A DNA stretch of 49,764 bases, taken from Gammaproteobacteria bacterium. GTDB lineage: Bacteria > Pseudomonadota > Gammaproteobacteria > Steroidobacterales > Steroidobacteraceae. Below are positions 7,634-17,718 of this stretch, one piece after another (the first letter of the stretch is position 1; each line of letters starts with the position of its first letter). The stretch is from positions 1 to 49,764 of the forward strand of contig JANYLM010000058.1 of assembly GCA_025357835.1 (NCBI GenBank). Reading direction: 5' to 3'. The notes beneath the pieces are model-generated. The model was not told where the DNA came from, searched no databases, and was given only the letters and a program-made list of their open reading frames with translations. The translations under genes and the position numbers were made by a program.

Positions 7634-9616
7634 ATGCATATTGTTAAACACAAATTGTCCGCTAACTTCTGCGCTCCGCACCAGGGGCTCAGAACGCTCG
7701 CGGCAGTGCTTTTCTTGGGATTTGCCGGCTTGCTTACCGCATGTGGTGGCGGTGGCGGCGGCGGTGGAATGTCGCCGCCCCCGGCAGTCACTCTCACGGC
7801 CGTCGCGCTGACGCCGCCAAACCCGAGTCTGGCGAGCGGCACTCAGCAGCAACTCACCGCAACCGCGACCTACAGCGACAACTCAACCAAAGACGTCACC
7901 GCTTCGGCAACCTGGACCTCCTCCGCAGCGACCGTTGCCACCGTCGGTGCCGCGACCGGTCTCGTGACCACAGTGAGCCCGGGCTCCGCGACGATCAGTG
8001 CGGCCTTGAGCGGCAAGACCGGTACCACGACCGTGACGGCGACCGCGGCGACGCTGGTCTCGATCGCCGTGACCGCGCCGAAGTCAGCCATTGCTGCGGG
8101 CACCACACTGCAGTTCACCGCGATCGGCACTTACACCGACGGCACTACGCGCAACCTCACCATCCTCGCAAGCTGGACCTCGGGCACCCCGGCGCAGGTG
8201 TCGGTCGGCAATACGGCCGGTTTGCAAGGACTCGCAACAGCCCAGGGCGTAACCACGGCGCCGGTGTCCATCATCGCCACCTTGGGCGGCGTGTCGAACT
8301 CCGCCGTCTTGTCTGTCACTGCCGCCACTTTGATTTCCATCACCATTACACCGACGGCTCCCACCATCGCGTACAACGCGACTCTGCAGTTCACCGCGAC
8401 GGGAACCTTCAGCGACAACTCGACCCAGGACATCACAGGCTTGGTTGCTTGGTCGTCCACCATGAAGACGGTAGCGACGATCAGCAGCGCCGCGGGCTCG
8501 CAAGGCGTAGCCACTGCGGTCGCCGTCGGGACGACATCTATCGGCGCAATCGGGGCAGCGCCCTTGCCGAACACGACTGCACCGCCGGTGACCCTGACCG
8601 TCACCGCGACGGTGTACGCCTATGCGTCGAACTTCGACGACAACACGGTTTCGCAGTACGTCATCGGCACGAACGGCTCGCTATCATCGCTGGGCCCTGC
8701 CATCGGGGCAGGCACTCATCCCTTCTCTGTCTCCGTCGAACCCACCGGTCAGTACGCCTACGTCGCGAACTACGGCTCGAGAAACATTTCCGAATACACC
8801 ATCGGACCGGGCGGCTTGCTCGCGCCCGTCGGTACCGGCAGTGTGGCGACGGGCCTACACCCCAACGGGGTCACCATCGATCACACGAATCGTTTCGCCT
8901 ACGTGGCGAACTTGGGTGACAGCACCGTGTCGCAATACACGATCGGAGCGGGCGGCGCGCTGGTGCCCATGAGCACGCCCACGGTGCCGTCGGGACCCTA
9001 CCCATCGACCATCATCATCGATACCACCAATCAATATGCCTACGTCGCCAACTTCGGGGTGGACGCCCCTAATGCCAGCCCCGGTCCGGGAACGCTGTCC
9101 CAGTACCGAGTCGGCGTCGACGGTGCGTTGACCGCCATGAGCAAGCCGACGGTGGTGAGTGGCGGTGGGCCCAACTCCATCGTGGAGGCGGGCGGTCTCT
9201 ACGTGTACGTCGCGAACTCTGCCGACAACACGGTGTCTCAATACAGCATCGACAATAGCGGCGCGCTGGTTCCGTTGAGCCCTGCGGCCGTGCCGGCCGG
9301 AGGCATGCGTCCGTTCGGGCTGGCCGTCGACCCCAAGGGCAAGTACCTGTATGGGGCCAACAGCACTGACGGGACCATATCTGAGTTCGCGATCGGGGCC
9401 GGCGGTGTACTCACCGCCGTACCGCCTGTGGTGGGTGCAGGTGGCGGCGTCAGCTCGGTTACGGTCGATCCCACCGGCACCTACCTCTACGCCACCAATC
9501 GCGGCACGACCACCGTTTCGCAATTCAGCATCGGCACGGGCGGCCTCCTCACCCCCATGGCGCCCCCGACGGTCCTGGCCGGAACGCATCCCACCTCGAT
9601 CGCCACGGGATATTGA
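7634..9616 (+). CDS. Secreted lipoprotein with three bacterial Ig-like units and a seven-repeat beta-propeller
   Basis: A 660-residue lipoprotein. The signal peptide ends in a lipobox (LLTAC near residue 37), followed by eight glycines, a common flexible linker on lipoproteins. Three Big_2-like units (about residues 50-330) share the pattern LxSIxVTP..IAxGTTLQFTATGTYxDxSTxDIT...W, repeated. Residues about 335-660 contain seven repeats beginning YAYVAN or YLYATN and containing NTVSQYxIGxxGxLxPL, each about 45-55 residues. These are YVTN/6-phosphogluconolactonase-like blades, so a single seven-bladed propeller is expected. The likely location is the outer membrane, surface-exposed or periplasmic. 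Function is unknown. Candidates are adhesion or polymer binding; enzymatic lactonase activity is possible but no catalytic site is evident. It ends 14 nt from the convergent hslO. Confidence 0.8.
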   Translation: MHIVKHKLSANFCAPHQGLRTLAAVLFLGFAGLLTACGGGGGGGGMSPPPAVTLTAVALTPPNPSLASGTQQQLTATATYSDNSTKDVTASATWTSSAATVATVGAATGLVTTVSPGSATISAALSGKTGTTTVTATAATLVSIAVTAPKSAIAAGTTLQFTAIGTYTDGTTRNLTILASWTSGTPAQVSVGNTAGLQGLATAQGVTTAPVSIIATLGGVSNSAVLSVTAATLISITITPTAPTIAYNATLQFTATGTFSDNSTQDITGLVAWSSTMKTVATISSAAGSQGVATAVAVGTTSIGAIGAAPLPNTTAPPVTLTVTATVYAYASNFDDNTVSQYVIGTNGSLSSLGPAIGAGTHPFSVSVEPTGQYAYVANYGSRNISEYTIGPGGLLAPVGTGSVATGLHPNGVTIDHTNRFAYVANLGDSTVSQYTIGAGGALVPMSTPTVPSGPYPSTIIIDTTNQYAYVANFGVDAPNASPGPGTLSQYRVGVDGALTAMSKPTVVSGGGPNSIVEAGGLYVYVANSADNTVSQYSIDNSGALVPLSPAAVPAGGMRPFGLAVDPKGKYLYGANSTDGTISEFAIGAGGVLTAVPPVVGAGGGVSSVTVDPTGTYLYATNRGTTTVSQFSIGTGGLLTPMAPPTVLAGTHPTSIATGY

Positions 9617-9630
9617 AGTTCTACAGCGAG

Positions 9631-10545
9631 CTAGTGCACCGAACTGCCGCTGTCGCTCGCCACACCTGCATTGAATAATTGCGCAACGTCCACCGCGTCG
9701 AACACGTAGCCGCGATTGCAGAAATCGCAGTGCACTTCGACTTCCCCGCGTTCCGCCAGAATCGAACGAGTTTCCGTTTCTCCCAGACTCTGCAGCATCC
9801 CGACGACCCGTTCCCGCGAACATCGGCAGCGGAAATAAACAGGCGCCGGTTCGAATAGGCGGACGTCGTCTTCGTTGAATAGCCGGTGCAGAATTTCCGC
9901 GTCGCCCAGAGTGCGCAACTCCTCCGGCGTGAGTGTCTCGCCGATCAACTGAACCCGCCGCCAAGCGTCCTCAACGGCCGTAGCATCCACACCCGAGTGA
10001 GCGTCGGTTAGGGGAAGTTTCTGCAGCAGCATGCCCGACACGCCCGACGCGTCGGCATGCAGCCACAGCCGTGTCGGCAATTGCTCGGAATTCTCGAAGT
10101 AGACCTGCAGCGAGTCAGCCAGGCGTTGACCCGCAATGGGCACGATGCCTTGGTAGCGCTGCGGGCCGTCGGCGGTTTCCAATGTCACGGTCAGATTGCC
10201 GGCGCCGATCAAATCAACGATCCGGGCAGAGCCGGCACCCGCGTCCGTAGCGGCGCCCTCTTTGTACCGCGCCAGCCCGCGAACTCCTAGGCCGCTGCTG
10301 CACTGCGCCAGCAAGAGGTGCACCGGCCCGTCGCCCTGCAATTGCAGCGACAGAACGCCCTCGAACTTGATGGTCGCGGCCAATAGCAAGGATGCCGCCA
10401 CCGCTTCGCCCAAGGTGTCGCGGATTGCCGGAGGATACTCACGATGCTCGATCAACGCAGCCCAGGCTGCATCGAGGTGAACCAAGTGTCCGCGAATCGG
10501 GTATTGCTCGAACATGAAGCGATGCAAGCAGTCGCGGTCATGCAT
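9631..10545 (-). CDS. hslO: Redox-regulated chaperone Hsp33
   Basis: A 304-residue Hsp33, a cytosolic holdase activated when its zinc-binding cysteines oxidise. The N-terminal chaperone domain starts with HRFMFEQYPIRGHLVHLDAAW. The C-terminal redox switch is present as CRC, then about 30 residues, then CDFC, matching the CxC-X27-32-CxxC zinc motif. The start at 10545 is chosen because it sits 1 nt after the gatB stop (TAAGATG) with a purine-rich GGTGGTGG upstream. An upstream alternative would overlap gatB. It is the last gene of a gatC-gatA-gatB-hslO unit. It is slightly longer than the E. coli protein (292 residues). Confidence 0.93.
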   Translation of the reverse strand: MHDRDCLHRFMFEQYPIRGHLVHLDAAWAALIEHREYPPAIRDTLGEAVAASLLLAATIKFEGVLSLQLQGDGPVHLLLAQCSSGLGVRGLARYKEGAATDAGAGSARIVDLIGAGNLTVTLETADGPQRYQGIVPIAGQRLADSLQVYFENSEQLPTRLWLHADASGVSGMLLQKLPLTDAHSGVDATAVEDAWRRVQLIGETLTPEELRTLGDAEILHRLFNEDDVRLFEPAPVYFRCRCSRERVVGMLQSLGETETRSILAERGEVEVHCDFCNRGYVFDAVDVAQLFNAGVASDSGSSVH

Positions 10546-10546
10546 C

Positions 10547-11995
10547 TTAAGCGCCACCACCCAGCTTTCGCTTCAGCAATTCATTGAGCTGCGCCGGGTT
10601 CGCCTTGCCTTCAGTCGCCTTCATGACTTGGCCGACGAAGAAACCGAAGAGCTTGTCCTTGCCGCCACGGTAATCGGCGAGCTGCTTGGGGTTGGCGGCG
10701 ATCACAGCGTCGATGACGCCTTCAATGGCGCCCGAGTCGGTGATCTGCTTGAGACCCTTCGAATCAATGATGGCATCCGCGGACTCACCCTCGGACCACA
10801 TGGACTCGAATACCTCTTTCGCTATCTTGCCAGAGATGGTTTGATCGACGATCCGCGTCAGCAGGCCGCTCAATTGTGCCGGGCTAACGCGGGAGACTGC
10901 AATATCGAGATTGTCGCGATTCAGCCCGCTGGACAATTCGCCCATGACCCAATTCGCGGCCAGCTTTGCATGCGCGGCGCCAAGCTCAGCCACCACTGCC
11001 TCGAAGTAGGCGCCGAGCTCGCGGCTGGCGCTCAAGACGCCCGCATCATATGCCGAGAGGCCAAAATCCCGAGCGAAGCGTGCCGCCTTGGCATCGGGCA
11101 ACTCCGGCAGGGTCGCGCGCACCGCCTCGATGAAGGATTCGTCGATATGCACCGGCAACAGATCCGGGTCCGGGAAGTACCGATAGTCGTTGGCCTCCTC
11201 CTTGGAGCGCATCGAGCGAGTCTCGTCCTTGTCCGAATCGTACAGGCGGGTCTCCTGCACCACGGTGCCACCGCTCTCGAGCAGGTCGATTTGGCGCGAG
11301 ACTTCGAAATTGATCGCCTTCTCGACGAATCGAAAGGAGTTCAAATTCTTGATTTCTGCGCGAGTACCGAATTTCTCGCGGCCGCGAGGTCGCACCGACA
11401 CATTGGCGTCGCAGCGAAACGACCCTTCCTGCATGTTGCCGTCGCATATTTCCAGATAACGGACCAGGGTGTGGATCTTCTTCATATACGCCACCGCCTC
11501 CTTGGCGGAGCGCATGTCGGGTTCGGAGACGATCTCTAGCAGCGGCGTACCGGCGCGATTCAAATCGATGCCGCTGGCGTGGGCCAGACCCTCGTGCATT
11601 GACTTGCCGGCATCCTCCTCCAGGTGCGCGCGTGTCACTCCGATGGTCTTGACCGTGCCGTCGTCGAGCATGACGGCAAGCTTGCCCTGTTTGACCACCG
11701 GCAATTCGTACTGGCTGATCTGATAGCCCTTCGGCAAATCGGGATAAAAGTAATTCTTGCGCGCGAACACCGAGCGGCGCGCCACGTCAGCATCGATGCT
11801 AAGGCCAAATTTCACAGCCATGCGCACGGCGTCCGCGTTCAGCACGGGCAACACTCCGGGATACGCCAAATCGACCAAGCTGGCCTGAGTATTAGGCGGC
11901 GCGCCGTACGCCGTCGCCGACCCGGAGAAAATCTTCGACTTCGTGGCGAGCTGTGCGTGTATCTCCAGCCCGATGACAACTTCCCAGTCGGCCAT
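10547..11995 (-). CDS. gatB: Aspartyl/glutamyl-tRNA amidotransferase subunit B
   Basis: A 482-residue GatB, which phosphorylates the carboxylate of misacylated Glu-tRNA(Gln) or Asp-tRNA(Asn) and uses ammonia from GatA to form the amide. The start [24 protein letters not shown] is diagnostic, as are [15 protein letters not shown] and the C-terminal tRNA-binding YqeY-like tail ending [16 protein letters not shown]. The ATG overlaps the gatA stop (TAATG), so translation is coupled. A longer in-frame extension would intrude into gatA and is rejected. Presence of gatCAB means that at least one of glutaminyl- or asparaginyl-tRNA is made by the indirect route. Confidence 0.95.
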   Translation of the reverse strand: MADWEVVIGLEIHAQLATKSKIFSGSATAYGAPPNTQASLVDLAYPGVLPVLNADAVRMAVKFGLSIDADVARRSVFARKNYFYPDLPKGYQISQYELPVVKQGKLAVMLDDGTVKTIGVTRAHLEEDAGKSMHEGLAHASGIDLNRAGTPLLEIVSEPDMRSAKEAVAYMKKIHTLVRYLEICDGNMQEGSFRCDANVSVRPRGREKFGTRAEIKNLNSFRFVEKAINFEVSRQIDLLESGGTVVQETRLYDSDKDETRSMRSKEEANDYRYFPDPDLLPVHIDESFIEAVRATLPELPDAKAARFARDFGLSAYDAGVLSASRELGAYFEAVVAELGAAHAKLAANWVMGELSSGLNRDNLDIAVSRVSPAQLSGLLTRIVDQTISGKIAKEVFESMWSEGESADAIIDSKGLKQITDSGAIEGVIDAVIAANPKQLADYRGGKDKLFGFFVGQVMKATEGKANPAQLNELLKRKLGGGA

Positions 11996-13449
11996 TACTC
12001 GTACCCATGCGGCGATCGGCGATGCCAATCGGTCGCTTCTTGGTATAGATGCGCCGCGTTCAGAAGCTTCGCTTCGGAAAAATGCGGTCCGATCAGCTGT
12101 AAGCCCATAGGCAAATCATCGACGAATCCGCAGGGCAATGACAGCCCGGGCAGTCCCGCGAGATTGGCGCCGATGGTGTAGATGTCGTTCAGATACATGG
12201 TGACTGGATCGTTGATCTTCGCGCCGATATCGAAGGCCGGGGTAGGCGTGGTGGGTCCGATCAATAAATCCACCTGCGCGAACGCGGCGCGAAAATCGTC
12301 GGTGATCAAGCGGCGCACCTTCTGCGCCTGCAAGTAGTAGGCATCGAAGTAGCCAGCAGACAACACATAGGTACCCGTCATGATACGCCGCTTCACTTCG
12401 GCGCCGAAACCCTCGCCTCGCGATCGCGTATACAGGTCCAATAGATCCTTTGGGTTCTCGCACCGATAGCCGAAACGTACGCCATCGAAGCGCGAGAGAT
12501 TGGAGGAACACTCGGCCGGCGCAACCACATAGTAGGTGGGCACCGACAAGGGCAGGTGCGGCAAGCTGACTTCCACGGTCTCAGCCCCCAGGCTCCTATA
12601 GATCTTCAACGCCTCATGAATCAGCGCCGCGTTGCGGGCCTCCAGGCCATCGAAGAACTCCCGCAGCAGGCCGATCTTCAGGCCCGCGAGCGGCGCACTC
12701 AGCGTGGCGGGATAGTTCGGCACGGGAGCGTCGATACTGGTCGAATCCCGGGGATCGAACCCCGCCATGGCCTGCAGGACGATGGCGGCATCCGCGGCGC
12801 TCTGAGCGAAGACCCCCGCCTGGTCGAGGCTGGATGCGAATGCAATCATGCCGTAGCGCGACACCCGCCCATACGTCGGTTTGACGCCGGTCACGCCCGT
12901 CAGTGCCGCAGGCTGGCGGATCGAACCGCCGGTATCCGTGCCGGTGGCGAAGGGCGCGAGGCGCGCAGCCGTCGCCGCCGCCGATCCCCCTGAGGACCCA
13001 CCGGGGACTTTGGTCCTATCCCAGGGATTTTTGACCGGTCCGTAGTAGCTGGTCTCGTTGGAAGACCCCATGGCGAACTCGTCCATGTTGGCTTTGCCCA
13101 ACATGACGGCGCCGGCCGTCTTGAGCTTCGCCACCACTGTCGCGTCATAGGGGGCAATGAAGTTGTCCAACATGCGCGAGCCGCAACTGGTGCGCACCCC
13201 ATCCGTGCAGAAAATATCTTTATGAATGAGGGGGATGCCGAGCAATGGACCCTGCCCGCCCGCCGCTCGAGCGGCATCGGCCGCCGCCGCCGCCGCCAGC
13301 GCCTGTTCGGCGGTGAGGGTGATCAGTGCATTCAAGGCCGAGTTGAAACGCTCGATCCGCGCCAAGAAATGCCGCGTGAGCTCAACACTCGAAATCTGCC
13401 CTGAGTTTAAGTTACGGCCCAGCTCGCCGATGGAAAGGGTGTGCAGCAT
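11995..13449 (-). CDS. gatA: Aspartyl/glutamyl-tRNA amidotransferase subunit A
   Basis: A 484-residue amidase-signature protein that hydrolyses glutamine and channels ammonia to GatB. The Ser-cis-Ser-Lys triad is visible: Lys in [12 protein letters not shown] and the two serines in [10 protein letters not shown] and [12 protein letters not shown]. The start ATG at 13449 is preceded by AGGTGA. A GTG two codons upstream is less well placed relative to that site. It lies 40 nt after gatC and overlaps gatB by one base, so gatC-gatA-gatB are one operon. No anomalies in length or motifs. Confidence 0.95.
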   Translation of the reverse strand: MLHTLSIGELGRNLNSGQISSVELTRHFLARIERFNSALNALITLTAEQALAAAAAADAARAAGGQGPLLGIPLIHKDIFCTDGVRTSCGSRMLDNFIAPYDATVVAKLKTAGAVMLGKANMDEFAMGSSNETSYYGPVKNPWDRTKVPGGSSGGSAAATAARLAPFATGTDTGGSIRQPAALTGVTGVKPTYGRVSRYGMIAFASSLDQAGVFAQSAADAAIVLQAMAGFDPRDSTSIDAPVPNYPATLSAPLAGLKIGLLREFFDGLEARNAALIHEALKIYRSLGAETVEVSLPHLPLSVPTYYVVAPAECSSNLSRFDGVRFGYRCENPKDLLDLYTRSRGEGFGAEVKRRIMTGTYVLSAGYFDAYYLQAQKVRRLITDDFRAAFAQVDLLIGPTTPTPAFDIGAKINDPVTMYLNDIYTIGANLAGLPGLSLPCGFVDDLPMGLQLIGPHFSEAKLLNAAHLYQEATDWHRRSPHGYE

Positions 13450-13489
13450 CGTCACCTAAGAATAGCAGGCCCCGCCTGCAATCGCGGGC

Positions 13490-13780
13490 CTACTCGATGA
13501 CTCGCGGCACGACGTACAAGCCGGCTTGCACGGCCGGCGCATTGGCCTGGTATTTCTCATGGTGGTCGCTTTCCGAGACCACGTCGGCGCGCAGCCGCTG
13601 ATGCTGACCGTCGAGAGGGTGCGCCATGGGCAGGACATCGCCGGTTTGCGCTCGCGATAGTTCATCGACGAAATTGACGATGCTCGACAAGCTGGTCACA
13701 TAGACCGGCATCTCTTGTGCGGTGATCGACAGTCGCGCGAGGTGCGCGATTTTCTCGACGTCTTGACGGGTTAGGTTCAT
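13490..13780 (-). CDS. gatC: Aspartyl/glutamyl-tRNA amidotransferase subunit C
   Basis: A 96-residue GatC, the small subunit that stabilises the GatA-GatB interface. The start MNLTRQDVEKIAHLARLSIT is characteristic, as is the conserved C-terminal DVVSESDHHEKYQANAP region. The ATG at 13780 is chosen over an upstream ATG (13810) because it matches the family N-terminus. First gene of the gatCAB-hslO operon, divergent from mreB with 132 nt between them, so its promoter lies in that space. Confidence 0.94.
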   Translation of the reverse strand: MNLTRQDVEKIAHLARLSITAQEMPVYVTSLSSIVNFVDELSRAQTGDVLPMAHPLDGQHQRLRADVVSESDHHEKYQANAPAVQAGLYVVPRVIE

Positions 13781-13843
13781 AGGATTGCCCAAAAGTGCGT
13801 GCCAACTCACGCAAAATAAGCCCTATGAATGATACACGTTGCC

Positions 13844-13872
13844 TTGCTGAATGTCGTCTCGGTTGTTACATT
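13844..13872 (+). promoter_or_regulatory. Putative sigma70 promoter for mreB
   Basis: TTGCTG (13844-13849), a 17-nt spacer and TACATT (13867-13872) lie about 40 nt upstream of the mreB ATG. Spacing is ideal; hexamer matches are moderate (3-4 of 6 each). It would give a leader of about 34 nt. The prediction is by eye only. Confidence 0.4.
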
Positions 13873-13903
13873 AGCCCAAATTTTCACCCCCAATTCAAAG
13901 TAA

Positions 13904-14956
<1,053 letters not shown>

Positions 14957-14984
14957 TGCAAGCGACTAGGGAAGCCTGAAGCCC

Positions 14985-15998
14985 GTGGTCGCCTTTCGTA
15001 GTACCGAGACATCCGGTCGCACGACGGGACTGCTGCTCCGCTGCGTTCTGTATTCCCTGCTGGCCTTAGCGCTCATCATCGTCGACAAACGCTACGATCA
15101 TCTCGGCAAGATTCGCCGGGTGCTCTCCATCGTGGCCTACCCCGTCCAAATCGCCGTCGCCAGCCCCTTCGAGGGTTGGGACTGGTTTCGCGAAAGCGTC
15201 ACCACCCGAGACGCCTTGCGCGCTGACAAGGCCAAGCTCGAGGGTCAATTGCGTCTGGCGCAATTCCGCCTGCAGCGCTTCGAGGCGCTGGAAGCCGAAA
15301 GCCAGCGCCTGCGGGCGCTGCGCGACAGCACGGCTGGAGTCACCGACCGCTTCGTCATCGGCAATGTCATGGATGTTGATCTGGACGCCTTTCGCGAGCG
15401 AGTGCTGATCGACAAGGGGGCGCAGGATGGGGTGTTTGTCGGCCAAGCCGTCCTGGACGCGGGCGGGGTATTTGGGCAGGTCGCAAGAGTCGGCCAACTG
15501 ACCGCCGAGGTCATTCTGGTCAGCGATGCCACGCATGCGATTCCGGTGCAGATCAATCGCAATGGATTGCGGACCATTGCCGTGGGCACGGGCGACATGG
15601 GCCGACTCAAGCTTCCCTACCTGCCGACCAGCGCCGATGTGATCGCCGGAGACCTGTTGGTGACTTCCGGGCTGGGTGGAGGGTTTCCGGCAGGTTACCC
15701 GGTCGGCACGGTTGCGGACGTCAAACGCGATCCCGCGCAGTCCCTCGCCGACGTCGATGTAAAGCCGGCCGCCGCCCTCGACCGTTCGCGCGAGCTTATG
15801 TTCGTCTGGTTGAAGCCCCAGCCCGTGGCGCCGGCCTCGCTCACAACACCCGCGAAGACTCCCTCCCCGCCTGGGTCGCCCACAACCAGCACCCATGGCG
15901 GTCCATTGCAAGCGCCGGGACCGGCGCAGGCGCGGTCTGCGCGCGAGACCGCCAAGCCCGCGACGACGACGACGCCTGCGGGAGCGAACGACCAATGA
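14985..15998 (+). CDS. mreC: Rod shape-determining protein MreC
   Basis: A 337-residue bitopic protein: one transmembrane helix at about residues 15-35 (LLLRCVLYSLLALALIIVD), a coiled coil at about 70-110, then the periplasmic beta-domain that contacts PBP2. The start is GTG at 14985, 28 nt after mreB, preceded by GGGAAG. The C-terminal 50 residues are Pro/Thr/Ala-rich and look disordered, a lineage-variable tail. It overlaps mreD (ATGATG). Confidence 0.94.
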   Translation: MVAFRSTETSGRTTGLLLRCVLYSLLALALIIVDKRYDHLGKIRRVLSIVAYPVQIAVASPFEGWDWFRESVTTRDALRADKAKLEGQLRLAQFRLQRFEALEAESQRLRALRDSTAGVTDRFVIGNVMDVDLDAFRERVLIDKGAQDGVFVGQAVLDAGGVFGQVARVGQLTAEVILVSDATHAIPVQINRNGLRTIAVGTGDMGRLKLPYLPTSADVIAGDLLVTSGLGGGFPAGYPVGTVADVKRDPAQSLADVDVKPAAALDRSRELMFVWLKPQPVAPASLTTPAKTPSPPGSPTTSTHGGPLQAPGPAQARSARETAKPATTTTPAGANDQ

Positions 15999-16471
15999 TG
16001 CGCGACAATCGTATCCGACGATTGCCGATGGCCCTCTCGGCGCTCGTGGCCTTGGCGTTGGCAGTACTGCCCCTGCCCACCGTGCTCGAAGCACTGCGTC
16101 CGGACTTCTTGGTGTTGGTGGTCTTTTACTGGTCCATCGAGTCACCCCGGGCCGGGGGACTCACGCTGGCGTTCATGGCGGGCCTGGCGCTCGATATCAT
16201 CCAGGGTGTGGTGCTCGGGCAGCATGCCCTGGCGCTCACCCTGCTGGCCGGGTGGGCCACGCACCTGCGGCTGCGGCTGCGGGTGTTCTCGATTCTTTCG
16301 CAAATCTTGACCATCTTCGCCTTGTTGACCGGCTATCAATTCGTGCTGTTTTGGGTCGATGGCGCCACGGGCAATCCCGTGACGACGTTTGGCCGCTGGC
16401 TCGCGCCCGTCATCGGCGCCTTGCTGTGGCCTGTGGTGGTCGGCGTTTTAAGCCGCCTGCATGAACGCTGA
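15995..16471 (+). CDS. mreD: Rod shape-determining protein MreD
   Basis: A 158-residue integral inner-membrane protein with about five hydrophobic segments. Family features include the VLRPDFLVLVVFYW-like segment (here EALRPDFLVLVVFYWS) and FMAGLALDIIQGVVLGQHAL. It partners MreC in the elongasome. Its ATG overlaps the mreC stop. In most gammaproteobacteria mrdA (PBP2) would follow, but it is absent here. Confidence 0.94.
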   Translation: MMRDNRIRRLPMALSALVALALAVLPLPTVLEALRPDFLVLVVFYWSIESPRAGGLTLAFMAGLALDIIQGVVLGQHALALTLLAGWATHLRLRLRVFSILSQILTIFALLTGYQFVLFWVDGATGNPVTTFGRWLAPVIGALLWPVVVGVLSRLHER

Positions 16472-16497
16472 TGCCGTCCACCTAGTGAAAACGGCAT
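16471..16497. repeat. Inverted repeat (hairpin) at the mreD stop codon
   Basis: ATGCCGT (16471-16477) and ACGGCAT (16491-16497) are exact 7-bp complementary arms with a 13-nt loop. No T-run follows, so an intrinsic terminator is not supported. It sits in the 105-nt mreD-rodA gap where mrdA is normally found. Confidence 0.5.
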
Positions 16498-16576
16498 GCC
16501 TACAAGCGCGCGGCCAGAATGAAAAATACAATGAAAAGCAGGTCTCGGATAAGGTACCCAGTCTAGGAAAGCAACT

Positions 16577-17716
16577 ATGAGATTCGATGAGTTCTCAACA
16601 TCCCGAACCCGGCGCACCCTGACGGCGGGCGGCCGAACCCTGCGTGTCCTGGGGTTGGACGGTCCACTGACCGGGGTATTGGCCATCATCGTATGCATCG
16701 GCATTCTGGTGGTTTACAGCGCCTCGGGGCAAAACTGGAAAATGGTCGAGCATCACATGGTGAACATCGGCATCGCGGTCGCTGCCTTACTCGCGCTCGC
16801 CAAGCTCGCGACACCGCAGTACCTGCGCTTGTTTGCGCCCATCGGCTACGTGATCGGCGTGCTGCTGCTGATCGTGGTCGACGTGACGGGGCATATCGGC
16901 AAGGGCGCGCAACGCTGGCTCGATATCGGATTCATGCGCTTCCAGCCCTCCGAGATCATGAAACTCGCCGTGCCCATGATGTGCGCCTGGTACATGCACG
17001 AGCGTCCTCTGCCGCCAACTTTCAAGGATCTGGTGGTCATGGGAGTCATGATAGGGATCCCCACCGCGATGATCGTCACTCAGCCGGATCTGGGCACGGC
17101 GCTGTTGATCGCGGCTTCCGGGCTCATCGTCATGCTGCTGGCAGGCTTGCAGATTCAGATCATCTTAGTATCGATACCGCTGCTGGGCGGCGCCGCATGG
17201 GCCGGATGGCATTTCATTCATGATTATCAGCGTCAGCGAATATTGACTTTCTTGAACCCCGAGACCGATCGGCTCGGCGCCGGCTACCACATCATCCAAT
17301 CGCAAATCGCCATCGGCTCCGGTGGAGTATTCGGCAAGGGCTATATGAACGGCAGTCAAGCACAGTTGGAATTCCTGCCGGAACGATCCACCGATTTCAT
17401 ATTCGCAGTCATCGGCGAGGAATTCGGCTTGCTGGGCCAGCTGCTGATCCTGTCCCTCTACGGCGTTGTCATCGGGCGCGCCCTGTATCTCGCCATGCAG
17501 GGCCAGGACACGTTTGCGCGCCTGACGGGAGGCGCCATCGCGCTCAGCTTCTTTGTCTATGTGTTCGTCAACTCCGGCATGGTGAGCGGCATACTTCCGG
17601 TGGTCGGCGTGCCGCTGCCCATGATCAGCTACGGCGGCACCTCCATGGTGACGCTGTTGGCTGGCTTCGGCATATTGATGTCCTTGCATTCGCACCGCAA
17701 GCTCATCGGATCTTAA
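16577..17716 (+). CDS. rodA: Peptidoglycan glycosyltransferase RodA (SEDS family)
   Basis: A 379-residue polytopic SEDS protein that polymerises lipid II in the elongasome with PBP2. About ten transmembrane segments are apparent. The family signature PERSTDFIFAVIGEEFGLLG contains the catalytic Asp, and the C-terminal LPVVGVPLPMISYGGTSM segment is conserved. The ATG has AGGAAAG about 6 nt upstream. Its usual transpeptidase partner gene mrdA is not adjacent. mltB follows after 2 nt. Confidence 0.96.
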   Translation: MRFDEFSTSRTRRTLTAGGRTLRVLGLDGPLTGVLAIIVCIGILVVYSASGQNWKMVEHHMVNIGIAVAALLALAKLATPQYLRLFAPIGYVIGVLLLIVVDVTGHIGKGAQRWLDIGFMRFQPSEIMKLAVPMMCAWYMHERPLPPTFKDLVVMGVMIGIPTAMIVTQPDLGTALLIAASGLIVMLLAGLQIQIILVSIPLLGGAAWAGWHFIHDYQRQRILTFLNPETDRLGAGYHIIQSQIAIGSGGVFGKGYMNGSQAQLEFLPERSTDFIFAVIGEEFGLLGQLLILSLYGVVIGRALYLAMQGQDTFARLTGGAIALSFFVYVFVNSGMVSGILPVVGVPLPMISYGGTSMVTLLAGFGILMSLHSHRKLIGS

Positions 17717-17718
17717 GC

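Noticed and set aside
7742-7770. Poly-glycine tract as a phase-variation repeat
   Set aside because: Codons alternate (GGT, GGC, GGA) and no pure simple-sequence repeat exists, so slippage is unlikely.
8855-9964. Minus-strand frame of 369 codons across the propeller gene and hslO
   Set aside because: Composition is dominated by Arg/Gly/His, and it overlaps two supported genes; a shadow of periodic repeats.
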